A DNA stretch of 64,000 nt. Origin: Planctomycetaceae bacterium (GTDB lineage: Bacteria; Planctomycetota; Planctomycetia; Pirellulales; Pirellulaceae). This document shows positions 1 through 8,652 of this stretch, piece by piece (position 1 is the first letter of the stretch; the number at the start of each line of letters is the position of its first letter). The notes under the pieces were generated by a model, which made no database searches, had not been told where the DNA came from, and was given only the letters and a program-made list of their open reading frames with translations. The position numbers and the translations under genes were made by a program. Location: positions 1 to 64,000 of the forward strand of contig JAHEBQ010000010.1 in the NCBI GenBank assembly GCA_024642205.1. The letters run 5' to 3'.

Positions 1-198
1 CCTGGTGCCAGCGGTCAAATCAAAAACAACGTGGCGTCAACTGGCAGTTCCAGATCGACGATGCCCGCTTGAAACTGAACTCTCTCTACCCAAAAATCAA
101 ATCTTGACACTGCACTAGGCTTTCAGCGAAAACGGCCCATTGGGAATATCGAAAGCTGCCACCAGGCAACCGAGTCTCTTTGAAACCGACCCTTGTGA

Positions 199-1239
199 TC
201 ATGCCTCCAATCGCAAGATCAGATGGACTATCCGTTTCTCAACATGGTCCGCCGACTCAAAACTCCTGCCCTCCAACAAAATCCAGTTGAGCCAATTCAA
301 GCCCCCCAGAAACGCCGCAGATTGGTCCAGGTCGAAAACCAACCGGATTTCCTTGGGGCTGAGCTGTCGGTATTTCGAATAAAAGTCCATCGCCATCTGC
401 CAGCGATCGGGCTGATGACTGACGAGGCTTCCCAGCACACGGGACAAATCCAGTGCGACGTTGTCGATCTGCATGGCTCCAAAATCGATGATCCCCGTCA
501 GCACGTCACCGGTGAACAAAAGGTGGTCGTGCCAAACGTCTCGGATCACCGGTTGAACCGGAAACACCTCTCGCGTCATCGGTTCAAGCCTGCCAGCCAA
601 CTGGTTGGCGTACGCGACTCCCTTGCCAACCACAATCCGCCGAAGATGTTGCACACATTCCAACTCGTGTTCCGTATTGGCTCTGCCTAGGTTCTCGATC
701 TGTGCACCGGCGTTTTGCAATGCCAATAACCGCGCGGCCGCGTTTCTTGATTTTTGAAAACCAAGGTTGACCTGAGCCGACGCGAGATGGAACTTTGCCA
801 AGCCGGACATGACGCCTTGGAGCCGCCGATCGTTTGGATCCCGTTCAAAGTCCGCGATGCCGGGCATCCAGGGGGCAAGCTCCCAAAAAAAGCTGCCGGC
901 ATGTACGAATCGTTCTCCCGATTTTGTCTCGATCGGCGCTGCGACAAACGGGCAGTCATGGCTGCTCGCGTGAGCCAAAACAAGGTTGATCCAGTCAAGT
1001 CGCTCCCGGTCGGGATGCGACAACGGCCAACGGCGCAGGCACCAGGTCTGGGTGGACGTGTTGACCTTCCAGATCTGGGCTCCACTGAATCCGCCCGCTC
1101 CGCCGAGATAATCGAGGTCCTTGACTTCAGAAATCGCGTATTGCTTCAGAATAGTTTTGGCGATCGACAGACGTTTGACCCTTACGTTAGTCGCGGGGCC
1201 GCGAAACGACGACTGAAATGTTTTGCCCGCCGAACCCAA
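199..1239 (-). CDS. APH/homoserine-kinase-like phosphotransferase
   Basis: Protein of 346 residues with an aminoglycoside-phosphotransferase (APH) type kinase fold, substrate unknown. The catalytic loop reads IRDVWHDHLLF and is followed by GIIDFG, matching the family pattern of catalytic Asp plus DFG Asp; the usual Asn of the loop (D-x-W-x-x-N) is His here. The start is a TTG that overlaps the end of the upstream KAS gene by 53 bases. I see no ATG, GTG or TTG between it and the conserved N-lobe, so the overlap is probably real, or a rarer start codon is used. It is the last gene of the dehydratase/ACP/dehydratase/KAS cluster, which suggests translational coupling and possibly phosphorylation of a product of that cluster; that role is inference. 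A true antibiotic kinase is less likely. Confidence 0.7.
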   Translation of the reverse strand: MGSAGKTFQSSFRGPATNVRVKRLSIAKTILKQYAISEVKDLDYLGGAGGFSGAQIWKVNTSTQTWCLRRWPLSHPDRERLDWINLVLAHASSHDCPFVAAPIETKSGERFVHAGSFFWELAPWMPGIADFERDPNDRRLQGVMSGLAKFHLASAQVNLGFQKSRNAAARLLALQNAGAQIENLGRANTEHELECVQHLRRIVVGKGVAYANQLAGRLEPMTREVFPVQPVIRDVWHDHLLFTGDVLTGIIDFGAMQIDNVALDLSRVLGSLVSHQPDRWQMAMDFYSKYRQLSPKEIRLVFDLDQSAAFLGGLNWLNWILLEGRSFESADHVEKRIVHLILRLEA

Positions 1240-2488
1240 AGCTATTGGTCAACGCCATATTGCATTCGGCTTCGCGAGCGACGTTGGGAATATAGTCAAG
1301 ATCGCAAAGTGGATCAGGATTCTCGTAATTGATCGTCGGGGGAAGCACATTGTCACGAATTGCCATCAGGCAGACGATCAATTCCGTCGCACCGGCTGCC
1401 GCGATCAGGTGACCCATCATGCTCTTTGTACTTGAGATCGGCGTCTTCATCGCATTTTCGCCAAACACTTCCCGACAGGCCCTGGTTTCAACTTTATCGT
1501 TCACCGTAGTGCTGGTTCCGTGCGCGTTGACATAGTCGATTTGCTCAGGGGAAATTCCGGCATCATTAAGAGCCATTCTCATGCAACCTATTGCTCCCCT
1601 TCCTTCAGGGTGAATATCGGTAACTCGATAGGCATCAGCAGTCGATCCGTACCCGATGATTTCGCCCCAAATGTGAGCCCCGCGGGCCTTGGCGCGCTCA
1701 TACTCTTCAAGGACAACCATCGCGGCACCTTCACCAAGCACGAAACCGTCGCGCAACCGGTCAAACGGCCGCGAGGCGCCTTCGGGGTTCTCGTTATTAG
1801 TCGAAAGCGCCGTCAACAGGTTGAAACCAGTTACGCCAAATGGATGGATCATACTATGGGTTCCACCCGACAACATCACGTCTGCTTCACCGCGACGTAT
1901 GATCTCGGTTGCTTCGCCGACAGCTTGATTGCTTGCTGCACAAGCCGTCAGGCAGTTCGCATTGGGACCCTGGGCGTTGAACAGGCTCGCGACGTGGCCG
2001 ACCGGCATGTTTGGCTCCTGTTCAAGTTCGACGACCGGGTTAAGCGTATCAAGCCCGGCACGCGTGAATTTGACCAGATCCAGATTGCCTTCCGCGTCAA
2101 GCGATGTCGCCATCATCGACGCAAATGACATGAAGTCCTGATTCCCTTCTCCACTACCCATGTAGACGCCGAATCGACGCGGATCCTGAATGGAATCCCC
2201 AACGCCGGAAGCGTTAAAAGCCTGAAGGGCAGCGCCAGCAGCGAACTTTGTGTGTCGTCCCCGGAACTTCCACAGTTCCGGGTCATCGACGACGTCCGCG
2301 ATGTCCCAGTTCTTGATTTCTGCGGAGATGCGAGTTGGAAACTTGCTGGCGTCGAAAATTGTGGTATAGCCGACGCCCGATTTACCTTCCTTGATCGCTG
2401 CCCAAACCGTTTCGATGTCATTTCCTAGCGGGTTGATCACGCCGACACCAGTTACCACCACTCGGCGACGTCGATTGGATGCAATCAT
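1187..2488 (-). CDS. beta-ketoacyl-ACP synthase II (FabF-like)
   Basis: Condensing enzyme that joins malonyl-ACP to an acyl-ACP, 433 residues, close to usual KAS II length. The thiolase-fold triad is visible: active Cys183 in TACAASNQAVGEA, His in HGTSTTVND, and His in SMMGHLIAAAGA. The N-terminus RRRVVVTGVGVINPLG is typical. I chose ATG at 2488, which has GGGAG about eight bases upstream, rather than the GTG six codons earlier. It follows an ACP gene and two FabZ-type genes on the same strand, so it probably works with that ACP. The genome is likely to hold a separate housekeeping fabF, and this copy may serve a special lipid or polyketide. Confidence 0.88.
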   Translation of the reverse strand: MIASNRRRRVVVTGVGVINPLGNDIETVWAAIKEGKSGVGYTTIFDASKFPTRISAEIKNWDIADVVDDPELWKFRGRHTKFAAGAALQAFNASGVGDSIQDPRRFGVYMGSGEGNQDFMSFASMMATSLDAEGNLDLVKFTRAGLDTLNPVVELEQEPNMPVGHVASLFNAQGPNANCLTACAASNQAVGEATEIIRRGEADVMLSGGTHSMIHPFGVTGFNLLTALSTNNENPEGASRPFDRLRDGFVLGEGAAMVVLEEYERAKARGAHIWGEIIGYGSTADAYRVTDIHPEGRGAIGCMRMALNDAGISPEQIDYVNAHGTSTTVNDKVETRACREVFGENAMKTPISSTKSMMGHLIAAAGATELIVCLMAIRDNVLPPTINYENPDPLCDLDYIPNVAREAECNMALTNSFGFGGQNISVVVSRPRD

Positions 2489-2733
2489 TTCGGACTCCCG
2501 TACCACTCAAAAGACACGATTTACTGGGGCTGTCAATTCTACTGCGTTGGCATGCCATGCCACAGGTGCTGAACCGGCAACGAGCCCGGTTTTGGCATGT
2601 ATCGAGACACCGCTCGGCAATTGACCTGCTGGCAACCATGAGCTTGCATTGCAGACGGAAAACGCCGGAGGCGGCCACCGGCATCGGTGAATCCGATTCC
2701 CAACCACCTTGGCGGGATCGAAGCTGTAACTCG

Positions 2734-3276
2734 TTAACCGCCTATCTTCAAGTAGGCCCACTCGGCCTGGACCATGTGTTCGGGAATCTGGACTGGAGAC
2801 CCATCCGGATAGACTCCGACTTCGAACAAGCGGAGGATCCGTATCATTCTACAAAACTGCGCAGGTTCAAACAGCTCGACATTCTCAAACCGCTCATCGT
2901 CGAGACTGGCAAACATCAAGTCGATCTCACCCTGTAGCCGATCGCCAACGTGCGAGGTGCCTTGGACCACTGCCCCGTTACCCCCCTGGGTGCGCAGCTT
3001 TACCCGGTAAGTTAACGTATCGCCAGGATACGCTTCAAAATAAAACTTGCTATTGGTGATTTTTGCCAGGACGACGCGATCCTTGAAATCAGTCATCTGG
3101 CTCAGCAGCAATCCTCCGGTCTGCGCAAGCCCTTCTATGATCAACGACGGCGGAAAAAAGGTCCGCCCCGGCGCGTACTCGTCCACTGGTTCTTCACTCA
3201 AGCTGACGCTTTTAACGGCGGTCGCCGATTGGCCACTGACAAATTCAGTAAACCGATCAATCCAAAACCATCGCAT
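2734..3276 (-). CDS. FabZ-like hot-dog protein lacking the catalytic His
   Basis: Protein of 180 residues with the FabA/FabZ hot-dog fold. The active-site segment EYAPGRTFFPPSLIIEGLAQ aligns without gaps to the FabZ segment HFPGKPIFPGVLILEAMAQ. The catalytic His is replaced by Tyr, while the Glu on the central helix is kept. It may therefore be a non-dehydrating partner subunit or have another activity on ACP-bound chains. It lies between the ACP gene and the KAS gene, all on the minus strand. The ATG at 3276 fits the domain start. Family assignment is good; lack of dehydratase activity is inference from one residue. Confidence 0.75.
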   Translation of the reverse strand: MRWFWIDRFTEFVSGQSATAVKSVSLSEEPVDEYAPGRTFFPPSLIIEGLAQTGGLLLSQMTDFKDRVVLAKITNSKFYFEAYPGDTLTYRVKLRTQGGNGAVVQGTSHVGDRLQGEIDLMFASLDDERFENVELFEPAQFCRMIRILRLFEVGVYPDGSPVQIPEHMVQAEWAYLKIGG

Positions 3277-3371
3277 TGGAGTATTGCTCAGACAAAAACT
3301 GGACTAGTGAACAAATCAAGGCCCATGCGGCTTGCCGCTCATGGACCTCATGAAAATCTCTCAGCTAATGA

Positions 3372-3755
3372 CTAGCTCGTCTTCGTTTCAACGTACTTGC
3401 AAAGATCTTTTACGGTCAACAAGTTGCCAAAGTCCTGAACCAGTGGGTTGGCTTCGAATTTCGTAAGATCGGCAAACGGCATTCGAGCTTTGAGTTTTTC
3501 CAATCCATCGGCGGTCACTTTGCCATCATTGATGTATTCCGTATTGGTCAAAATGTCATCGGGAAAGAGCTCGTCCCGGGGAATCGTAATTCCGAAGGCC
3601 TTTTCCAATTTGAAGACAATGTCCAGGAAATCGATGGACTCAGCACCAAGATCGCCAACCATAGTTGCTTCTTCAGTCACTTCGTCATCATCGACACCCA
3701 AGGCATCAACCAGGGCTTCTTTGACTTTACCAAACACCTCTGCGTTTACGGGCAT
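3372..3755 (-). CDS. acyl carrier protein, C-terminally extended
   Basis: Carrier protein of 127 residues. The phosphopantetheine site is Ser40 in GDLGAESIDFLDIVF, a classical D-S-(I/L) motif, preceded by the acidic loop DDDEVTEEATM. Typical ACPs have about 78 residues; this one continues for some 45 more after helix III, ending in a segment rich in Lys and Phe. I chose ATG at 3755, which has a GAGAG box upstream, instead of the in-frame start 20 codons earlier. It lies between two FabZ-type genes and is probably the dedicated carrier for this small cluster. Confidence 0.88.
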   Translation of the reverse strand: MPVNAEVFGKVKEALVDALGVDDDEVTEEATMVGDLGAESIDFLDIVFKLEKAFGITIPRDELFPDDILTNTEYINDGKVTADGLEKLKARMPFADLTKFEANPLVQDFGNLLTVKDLCKYVETKTS

Positions 3756-3833
3756 TCGAAACTCTCTCTGTGTGAAACTGCTTTGTAAATGTGGTTTGTA
3801 GCGAAGTTGAATCACGATGCTACATTCGTTTCG

Positions 3834-4367
3834 TTAACTGGTTGCCACTGGTTCTCCCAGTAACTGGGAAAGATCCTGCTGATCAAACTGAGTGCAGAGT
3901 CTTCGGAAAAACGACCGGTATTTGAAGTTCATGTATCGGTCAACCGCTGGATCCACGCCGTCTCGATCAGCCAGGTTAAACGTATCAAGAACAAGTCGGC
4001 CGCTGGTGGCGGGCTTTCCGTTGACCGTTCCGGAAACCTTCAAGTTGGTAATGGAGTCCTGCACTTTGTGGATCTCGGCAACAACCAAAAGCGAATCGCC
4101 AGGCTGCACAAACCCCTGAAACTTGAGACTTTTGGTTTCACGCAACACGACGCTTGAATATTTAAAATCGTGACAGGCGCGAACCAACCACATACTTGTC
4201 TGGAACATCGACTCCAGCATCAACACGCCGGGCATAATCGGAAATCGAGGAAAATGATCTTCCAAGTAGTCTTCCGAAAGCGACAAGCATTTCACTGCCG
4301 AGATCGATTTACCTTTCTCCAGCGTCATTATTCTGTCGAGCTGGGAGAAACGCATAAACGGAACCAT
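3834..4367 (-). CDS. FabZ-type 3-hydroxyacyl-ACP dehydratase
   Basis: Hot-dog dehydratase that would remove water from 3-hydroxyacyl-ACP. The full active-site motif is present: DHFPRFPIMPGVLMLESM, with both the catalytic His and the helix Glu. It is about 177 residues from the ATG at 4367; an in-frame TTG upstream and an ATG four codons later are alternatives. It is the first gene of the minus-strand cluster dehydratase, ACP, dehydratase-like, KAS II, kinase. The 296 bases between it and the divergent ptsI must hold the promoter. The C-terminal 40 residues go beyond the usual FabZ length. Confidence 0.8.
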   Translation of the reverse strand: MVPFMRFSQLDRIMTLEKGKSISAVKCLSLSEDYLEDHFPRFPIMPGVLMLESMFQTSMWLVRACHDFKYSSVVLRETKSLKFQGFVQPGDSLLVVAEIHKVQDSITNLKVSGTVNGKPATSGRLVLDTFNLADRDGVDPAVDRYMNFKYRSFFRRLCTQFDQQDLSQLLGEPVATS

Positions 4368-4663
4368 AACCTGGAATGTATCGATCGTTTGGCATCCCTG
4401 CGATGCCCTCACCAATCGACCCAAATGTAACAAAATGGATGTTTTACCTCAACAACAGATATGCGGCCGACAGGCCAATTTCAGCAGTTAAATGCCGTGA
4501 TTTCACCACCTCTGTCGAGTGAACGTGGCGGAATAGGGTTTCTCCGGTTTAACAAGGTCGTCAGATTGCCGGATGGAGGTTTCTGCCACGCCGCCAATCG
4601 GGCATGTTGGCTCTACTTTTGAGCTCCATATCAAAATTACGACAAATCTGATAGGATCTGGAA

Positions 4664-6421
4664 ATGCGACGAGGAATAGCTGTCTCACCGGGAGTCGCGA
4701 TTGGTACCGCTTACGTGATTCACCAGATTTTCGTAAATCCTGATACCAAGCGCCTCGAAGACTCCGAAATCACCGCCGAACTGGCAAACTACGAGACGGC
4801 TCGTGATAAAGCCGGTGCGGATCTTCGTGCCCTGGAGCGGAAGGTCGAAGCCCAGGTTGGCCACGAGGAAGCCTCCATTTTTGCCGTTCACCAATCTATC
4901 CTTCGGGACGCGGCGTTTACCAACAAGATTCGCAACTGGATCGTCGACGACAAAATGAATGCCGCGGCGGCGCTGCATCGGTTGCTGGGCGAATACACCA
5001 CGTTGTTTGCACGTACCAACGATGAGTATCTGCAGGAACGGTTGAACGACGTTCGCGACGTGATCATCCGATTGGGCGGTCATCTCAACGACGCTCAAAA
5101 ACCGGAAACCGGGTCCATTCATGGCCCGCTGATTGTCGTGGCTGACGAATTGTTGCCATCCCAGGTCGTGGCACTCGGCAACATGGACGTTCACGGGATT
5201 GTCACCCAAAAAGGTAGCCAGACGAGCCACGCGGCGATTGTCGCCCGGTCCCGCGGTATCCCCGCAGTCTCCGGAATCCCGGGAATCATTCGGAGAGTCA
5301 AAACCGGCGACACGATCGTGGTTGATGGCCGAGATGGCCATGTCGAAATCAACCCGAATTCGGAAACACTTAAGGCATTCAAAAAACTCGAACGCGAGTT
5401 CTTCGACCTCAAGGACAAGCTGGCAGCCAATCGTGACATGCCCGCCCTCACGTCTGACAAGTGTGAGTTGCGACTGCAGGGCAACATCAACGGCGTCCCA
5501 GATGCCAAAGCCGCTTGTGCAATGGGCGCTTCGGGAATCGGACTTTATCGGACGGAATACCTTTACCTGACGCACGCCAGCGTTCCCGATGAAGATGAAC
5601 AGTACGAAACCTATCGCGACATCGTTGCCGCCAGCCCCAACCACAACGTGACGATCCGTACGCTCGATATCGGCGGCGACAAAACAGTTGCCTATCTGGG
5701 TCATGACCACAAAGAAGCCAATCCATTCATGGGCTGGCGCAGCATCCGGTTGTCGTTTGAACATCCGGAGTTTTTCAACACCCAAATCCGTGCGATTATT
5801 CGAGCCGCCAGCGAATTTCCGCAAGGCACGGTGCGGTTGATGTTCCCCATGGTAACCACCGTTGAAGAAATTCGAAAACTTCGCAGCATGGTCCGTCGTG
5901 CCTACAAGACACTGAACTCGCGGGGGATCAAGACAAAAGAAGTCCCCATCGGGATGATGCTCGAAGTGCCCGCCGCCGCCGTTTCGATCAGTACCATGAT
6001 CGATCTGGTCGATTTCGTTTCCGTTGGCTCGAACGACCTTGTCCAGTACCTGATGGCTGCCGACCGTGATAATCCAAAGGTTGCGCACCTTTGCCAGCCA
6101 CTTGCGCCGCCGGTCCTAATCGTGCTGAAAAACGTGATTGAAGTCTGCAATCAAGCCAACATTCCGATCACCGTTTGTGGGGAAATGGCGGGAATGCCCC
6201 GGGCGTTTGTGTTGTTATTGGGTATGGGGTTGAGGCGGTTCAGCATGAGCCCGGCGTTTGTACCGTCGATCAAGAAGCTGGCCAGCAAGATTTCGATCGA
6301 AGAGGCGGAAAGAATCGTTACGACCGTGATGGAGTTTAAGACAACCGCCCAGGTCAACAAATTCATGGCTCGTCTGCTCGAACGCATTGCCCCCGACTTG
6401 AAAATGCTTTCGAGCGATTGA
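4664..6421 (+). CDS. ptsI: phosphoenolpyruvate-protein phosphotransferase (PTS enzyme I)
   Basis: Enzyme I autophosphorylates from PEP and passes the phosphate to HPr. It has 585 residues, the usual length. The phospho-accepting His is His189 in GSQTSHAAIVARSRGIPAVSG, the same number as in E. coli. The PEP-binding barrel follows, with GIGLYRTEYL, RTLDIGGDK, SVGSNDLVQY and the late active-site Cys in CGEMAGM. ATG at 4664 has an AGGA-like box upstream. HPr and EII genes are not adjacent, so whether it serves sugar uptake or only regulation cannot be told here. It converges with the GT87 gene only 29 bases downstream. Confidence 0.95.
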   Translation: MRRGIAVSPGVAIGTAYVIHQIFVNPDTKRLEDSEITAELANYETARDKAGADLRALERKVEAQVGHEEASIFAVHQSILRDAAFTNKIRNWIVDDKMNAAAALHRLLGEYTTLFARTNDEYLQERLNDVRDVIIRLGGHLNDAQKPETGSIHGPLIVVADELLPSQVVALGNMDVHGIVTQKGSQTSHAAIVARSRGIPAVSGIPGIIRRVKTGDTIVVDGRDGHVEINPNSETLKAFKKLEREFFDLKDKLAANRDMPALTSDKCELRLQGNINGVPDAKAACAMGASGIGLYRTEYLYLTHASVPDEDEQYETYRDIVAASPNHNVTIRTLDIGGDKTVAYLGHDHKEANPFMGWRSIRLSFEHPEFFNTQIRAIIRAASEFPQGTVRLMFPMVTTVEEIRKLRSMVRRAYKTLNSRGIKTKEVPIGMMLEVPAAAVSISTMIDLVDFVSVGSNDLVQYLMAADRDNPKVAHLCQPLAPPVLIVLKNVIEVCNQANIPITVCGEMAGMPRAFVLLLGMGLRRFSMSPAFVPSIKKLASKISIEEAERIVTTVMEFKTTAQVNKFMARLLERIAPDLKMLSSD

Positions 6422-6450
6422 CACCGAAATTGGCCGACCATGTTTTGATT

Positions 6451-7752
6451 TCAATCGGCAACGCTGTCAGGACATTGCTCGTCGCCTGAGCGATCCCATC
6501 CAAGCAACACCAATGCTGCCGTCATCAAGAAAATGCTGGGCTGGATCTGAATCACAGTCGCGATCTGCGAAAACATGCCCGCCAAAACAAAAATTCCCAA
6601 CCACACAATCCCGAGACTCCGGTCAACCAGGTTGGCCCGCCATGCTCCGGGAGCGAACGTGGAAATAACCAACAACATCGGCAGCAATAACACTGTCAGG
6701 TCGTAGCCATAAAAGTGTGGACTCAGCAGAACCATCGCCACAGACATCGCCGCAAACTGACGGGAGAATCGGGGCGAGCCAGTTTCAATCCTGCCTTGCA
6801 TGACGCGCCACAGCAACCCGACAATCAACAGCGACAACCCGGCAGCAATCATCTTGACACTGCTCGCCGTTAGCCAACCGAAGGTCAACTGCGCGGCCCC
6901 CCAAAGGCTGTTTGAATCGGCCAGCTGATAGCCGCCCGTCTGAACATATTCACCCATTCCCGAAACCACACCCGCGTAGTCGCGAATCAACCGGGGATGA
7001 TTCAACCAGGAACAGCAAAATACAACAACGACGACGGCCAAGGCGCCAAGCGCGAATTTCCACTGACGCTTGAGCAGCATCGTCAGCCCAATCAAAACCC
7101 CCAAATGCGGTTTGAACACGATCAGTCCAAACACTGTCCCCGCCAAAAATGGACGATTCCGGTGTAAGAGCACAAACGTTGCGCTGAGGATCAGCAGCAG
7201 ATACGTCGACTTTTGTCCCATGTTGAAGCAGTTCAACAAAGGCACGAAAACCAGGGAACCGACAAAGCAACGCCCGAAAACCGGCTGACAGGGTGGATAG
7301 TATCGGAACAGCAGGAATCCGCTGATCGAGAACGCCAGTCCGGAAAGTACCGCCCAGATGATGGACGACACCGGATAGCGGAAACGTGACAACGGCCGAA
7401 GCGAAGCATAGTAGAACGGCGGATACACCATCGGAAAGTACTCGTCTTCCGGCCAATCGAATCCGACCATGCTCGAATCATGCTGGAATGCCTGGACGTA
7501 CTCGAGGTCGTAGAGCTTGTTTTCCTCGCCCCGTTCAAACAACTTCGCACCAACCCATTCCTGCAAAAAATCTCCTCCCAGCGGCGACGTTCTCATCCCA
7601 TCAACGGATTTGAAATTTGGAGAAAAGCACAGAACCAGGCCAATGAAAACAAGCGGCAGGGCCAGGATCAACCAGGGAGTTGGGGGCTGTCGTTTCGCCG
7701 GATCAAGATGCTCGGCGAACGCACCTCCCTCAGCGTTTTTCGAATGGTTCAT
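6451..7752 (-). CDS. GT87-family (DUF2029) polytopic membrane glycosyltransferase
   Basis: Membrane protein of 433 residues with about ten hydrophobic segments, for example WLILALPLVFIGLVLCF near the start and LGIVWLGIFVLAGMFSQ near the end. After the first segment comes GGDFLQEWVGAKLF, the pattern with an acidic residue in the first loop that is typical of GT87/DUF2029 proteins. Aromatic loop motifs PMVYPPFYYA and FKPHLGVLIGL also fit. These enzymes usually move sugar from a polyprenyl-phosphate donor. The ATG at 7752 was preferred to a start 95 codons earlier because the extra sequence is low-complexity and runs into the thioredoxin terminator. The acceptor is unknown. Confidence 0.8.
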   Translation of the reverse strand: MNHSKNAEGGAFAEHLDPAKRQPPTPWLILALPLVFIGLVLCFSPNFKSVDGMRTSPLGGDFLQEWVGAKLFERGEENKLYDLEYVQAFQHDSSMVGFDWPEDEYFPMVYPPFYYASLRPLSRFRYPVSSIIWAVLSGLAFSISGFLLFRYYPPCQPVFGRCFVGSLVFVPLLNCFNMGQKSTYLLLILSATFVLLHRNRPFLAGTVFGLIVFKPHLGVLIGLTMLLKRQWKFALGALAVVVVVFCCSWLNHPRLIRDYAGVVSGMGEYVQTGGYQLADSNSLWGAAQLTFGWLTASSVKMIAAGLSLLIVGLLWRVMQGRIETGSPRFSRQFAAMSVAMVLLSPHFYGYDLTVLLLPMLLVISTFAPGAWRANLVDRSLGIVWLGIFVLAGMFSQIATVIQIQPSIFLMTAALVLLGWDRSGDEQCPDSVAD

Positions 7753-7994
7753 TCGCGGGTTCGCTATTGGTTCAAATTTGGCGATCGGGTCGTGCCGCCC
7801 ACAGGATAACCGACGCAAGCACCAAAACGAATGCCGATCTTCGCCCGGAGTATCGCTTGCCCCGCGACGGTTTGAATGGGTTAACGGCCGCGGAACCTGT
7901 GCGTGAGTGCTGTTTCGCCGCAAGAATATCGACGCCAAGAATATCCACGGCCGATGAGCCATTCGCCGCACCAGAAAGAACGGTTCAAATGCGC

Positions 7995-8021
7995 AAAAAA
8001 AACCCCCATCTGAAATGGAGG
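7995..8021 (-). terminator. rho-independent terminator of the thioredoxin gene
   Basis: On the minus strand a 7-bp stem (CCTCCAT with ATGGGGG, one G-T pair) closes a 5-base loop and runs into eight T residues. It starts 32 bases after the thioredoxin stop codon. The rest of the 7753-8052 interval shows no coding sequence that I can support. Confidence 0.75.
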
Positions 8022-8052
8022 CTGGAAATCGTTGCAATTCTGCTGGACGCCG

Positions 8053-8379
8053 TTAGTGAGACGCTCCATGACTGTCGAGAACTTTTTGAAGATCACCTTT
8101 ATCTTTGTAACCCTGAATTCGCTCGACGACCTCACCCGCTTTGAAGACAAGCATGGTTGGGACTGCCGAGATACCGTACTGAACGGCAAGCTCCATGTGG
8201 TCACCCACATTCACTTTGCCGACCCCGGCGTTTCCTGCATTGTCGATCGCAAGTTCATCAATGACTGGACCCAGTCTTTTGCAAGGTGGTCAGCCCTCGG
8301 ACCAGAAATCAACCAGAACAGGTTTTTCAGCACCCAGCACCTCGGTTTCAAATGTCTCTTTTGTAAATTCAACTGCCAT
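8053..8379 (-). CDS. thioredoxin with in-frame TGA (selenocysteine) at the active site
   Basis: Thioredoxin of 108 residues, counting the TGA as a residue. The frame runs from ATG at 8379 to TAA at 8053. The sequence around the active site is VDFWSEG-U-PPCK, where U30 is TGA at 8292-8290 and Cys33 is the resolving Cys. The downstream frame is intact and typical: LGPVIDELA, then the cis-Pro motif ISAVPTMLVF, then the last helix. Standard gene callers split or miss it because of the TGA. A hairpin like a bacterial SECIS follows the TGA, and the gene has a clear promoter and terminator, so it is unlikely to be a decayed pseudogene. Alternatives are a sequencing error at a TGC/TGT codon or a recent nonsense mutation. 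Selenocysteine insertion needs selA, selB, selC and selD elsewhere in the genome. Confidence 0.82.
8263..8292 (-). promoter_or_regulatory. SECIS-like element after the thioredoxin TGA
   Basis: The TGA (8292-8290) is followed, after 13 bases, by a 5-bp perfect stem GACTG/CAGTC (8276-8272 with 8267-8263) closed by a GGTC loop. From the TGA to the GGTC there are exactly 18 bases. From memory, E. coli fdhF also has 18 bases between its UGA and the GGUC apical loop recognised by SelB. An outer GCAA/TTGC pairing may extend the stem. Confidence 0.75.
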
Positions 8380-8486
8380 GATCTCTCCCAAATCTAATGT
8401 GATCGTTACCCAAGCTGAGTCGTATTCCTGTGCTTTATGCCAGGCCAAATTGTATTGCCAATCGCCCACTCATCATTTGCAGTGCG

Positions 8487-8514
8487 ATTTTATCCCTCGA
8501 CACCGGATCGTCAA
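8487..8514 (-). promoter_or_regulatory. sigma-70 type promoter for the thioredoxin gene
   Basis: On the minus strand TTGACG (8514-8509) and TAAAAT (8492-8487) are separated by 16 bases. Transcription would start near 8480, about 100 bases before the thioredoxin ATG. Confidence 0.6.
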
Positions 8515-8652
8515 CAAGCAGCCATTTTCGCCAACAAAACGCCTGGAAGCAGATAAATTTTGCCAATTTTCGTCGGGTTGACATCTGCCACACTTGTGAA
8601 TGACGGCGCGAGCCCTGAATCCTTACAGATCCCTTTGAAACTCACTCGCAGC

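Noticed and set aside
1-198. A gene end or promoter at the left edge
   Set aside because: No frame with protein-like content and no -35/-10 pair with proper spacing was found.
4685-6088. 467-codon open frame antisense to ptsI
   Set aside because: It mirrors the codon bias of ptsI, has no recognisable domain, and the plus strand encodes a clear enzyme I.
8053-8379. Thioredoxin as a frameshifted or nonsense pseudogene
   Set aside because: The frame is the same before and after the TGA, all other motifs are intact, and promoter, terminator and a SECIS-like hairpin are present.
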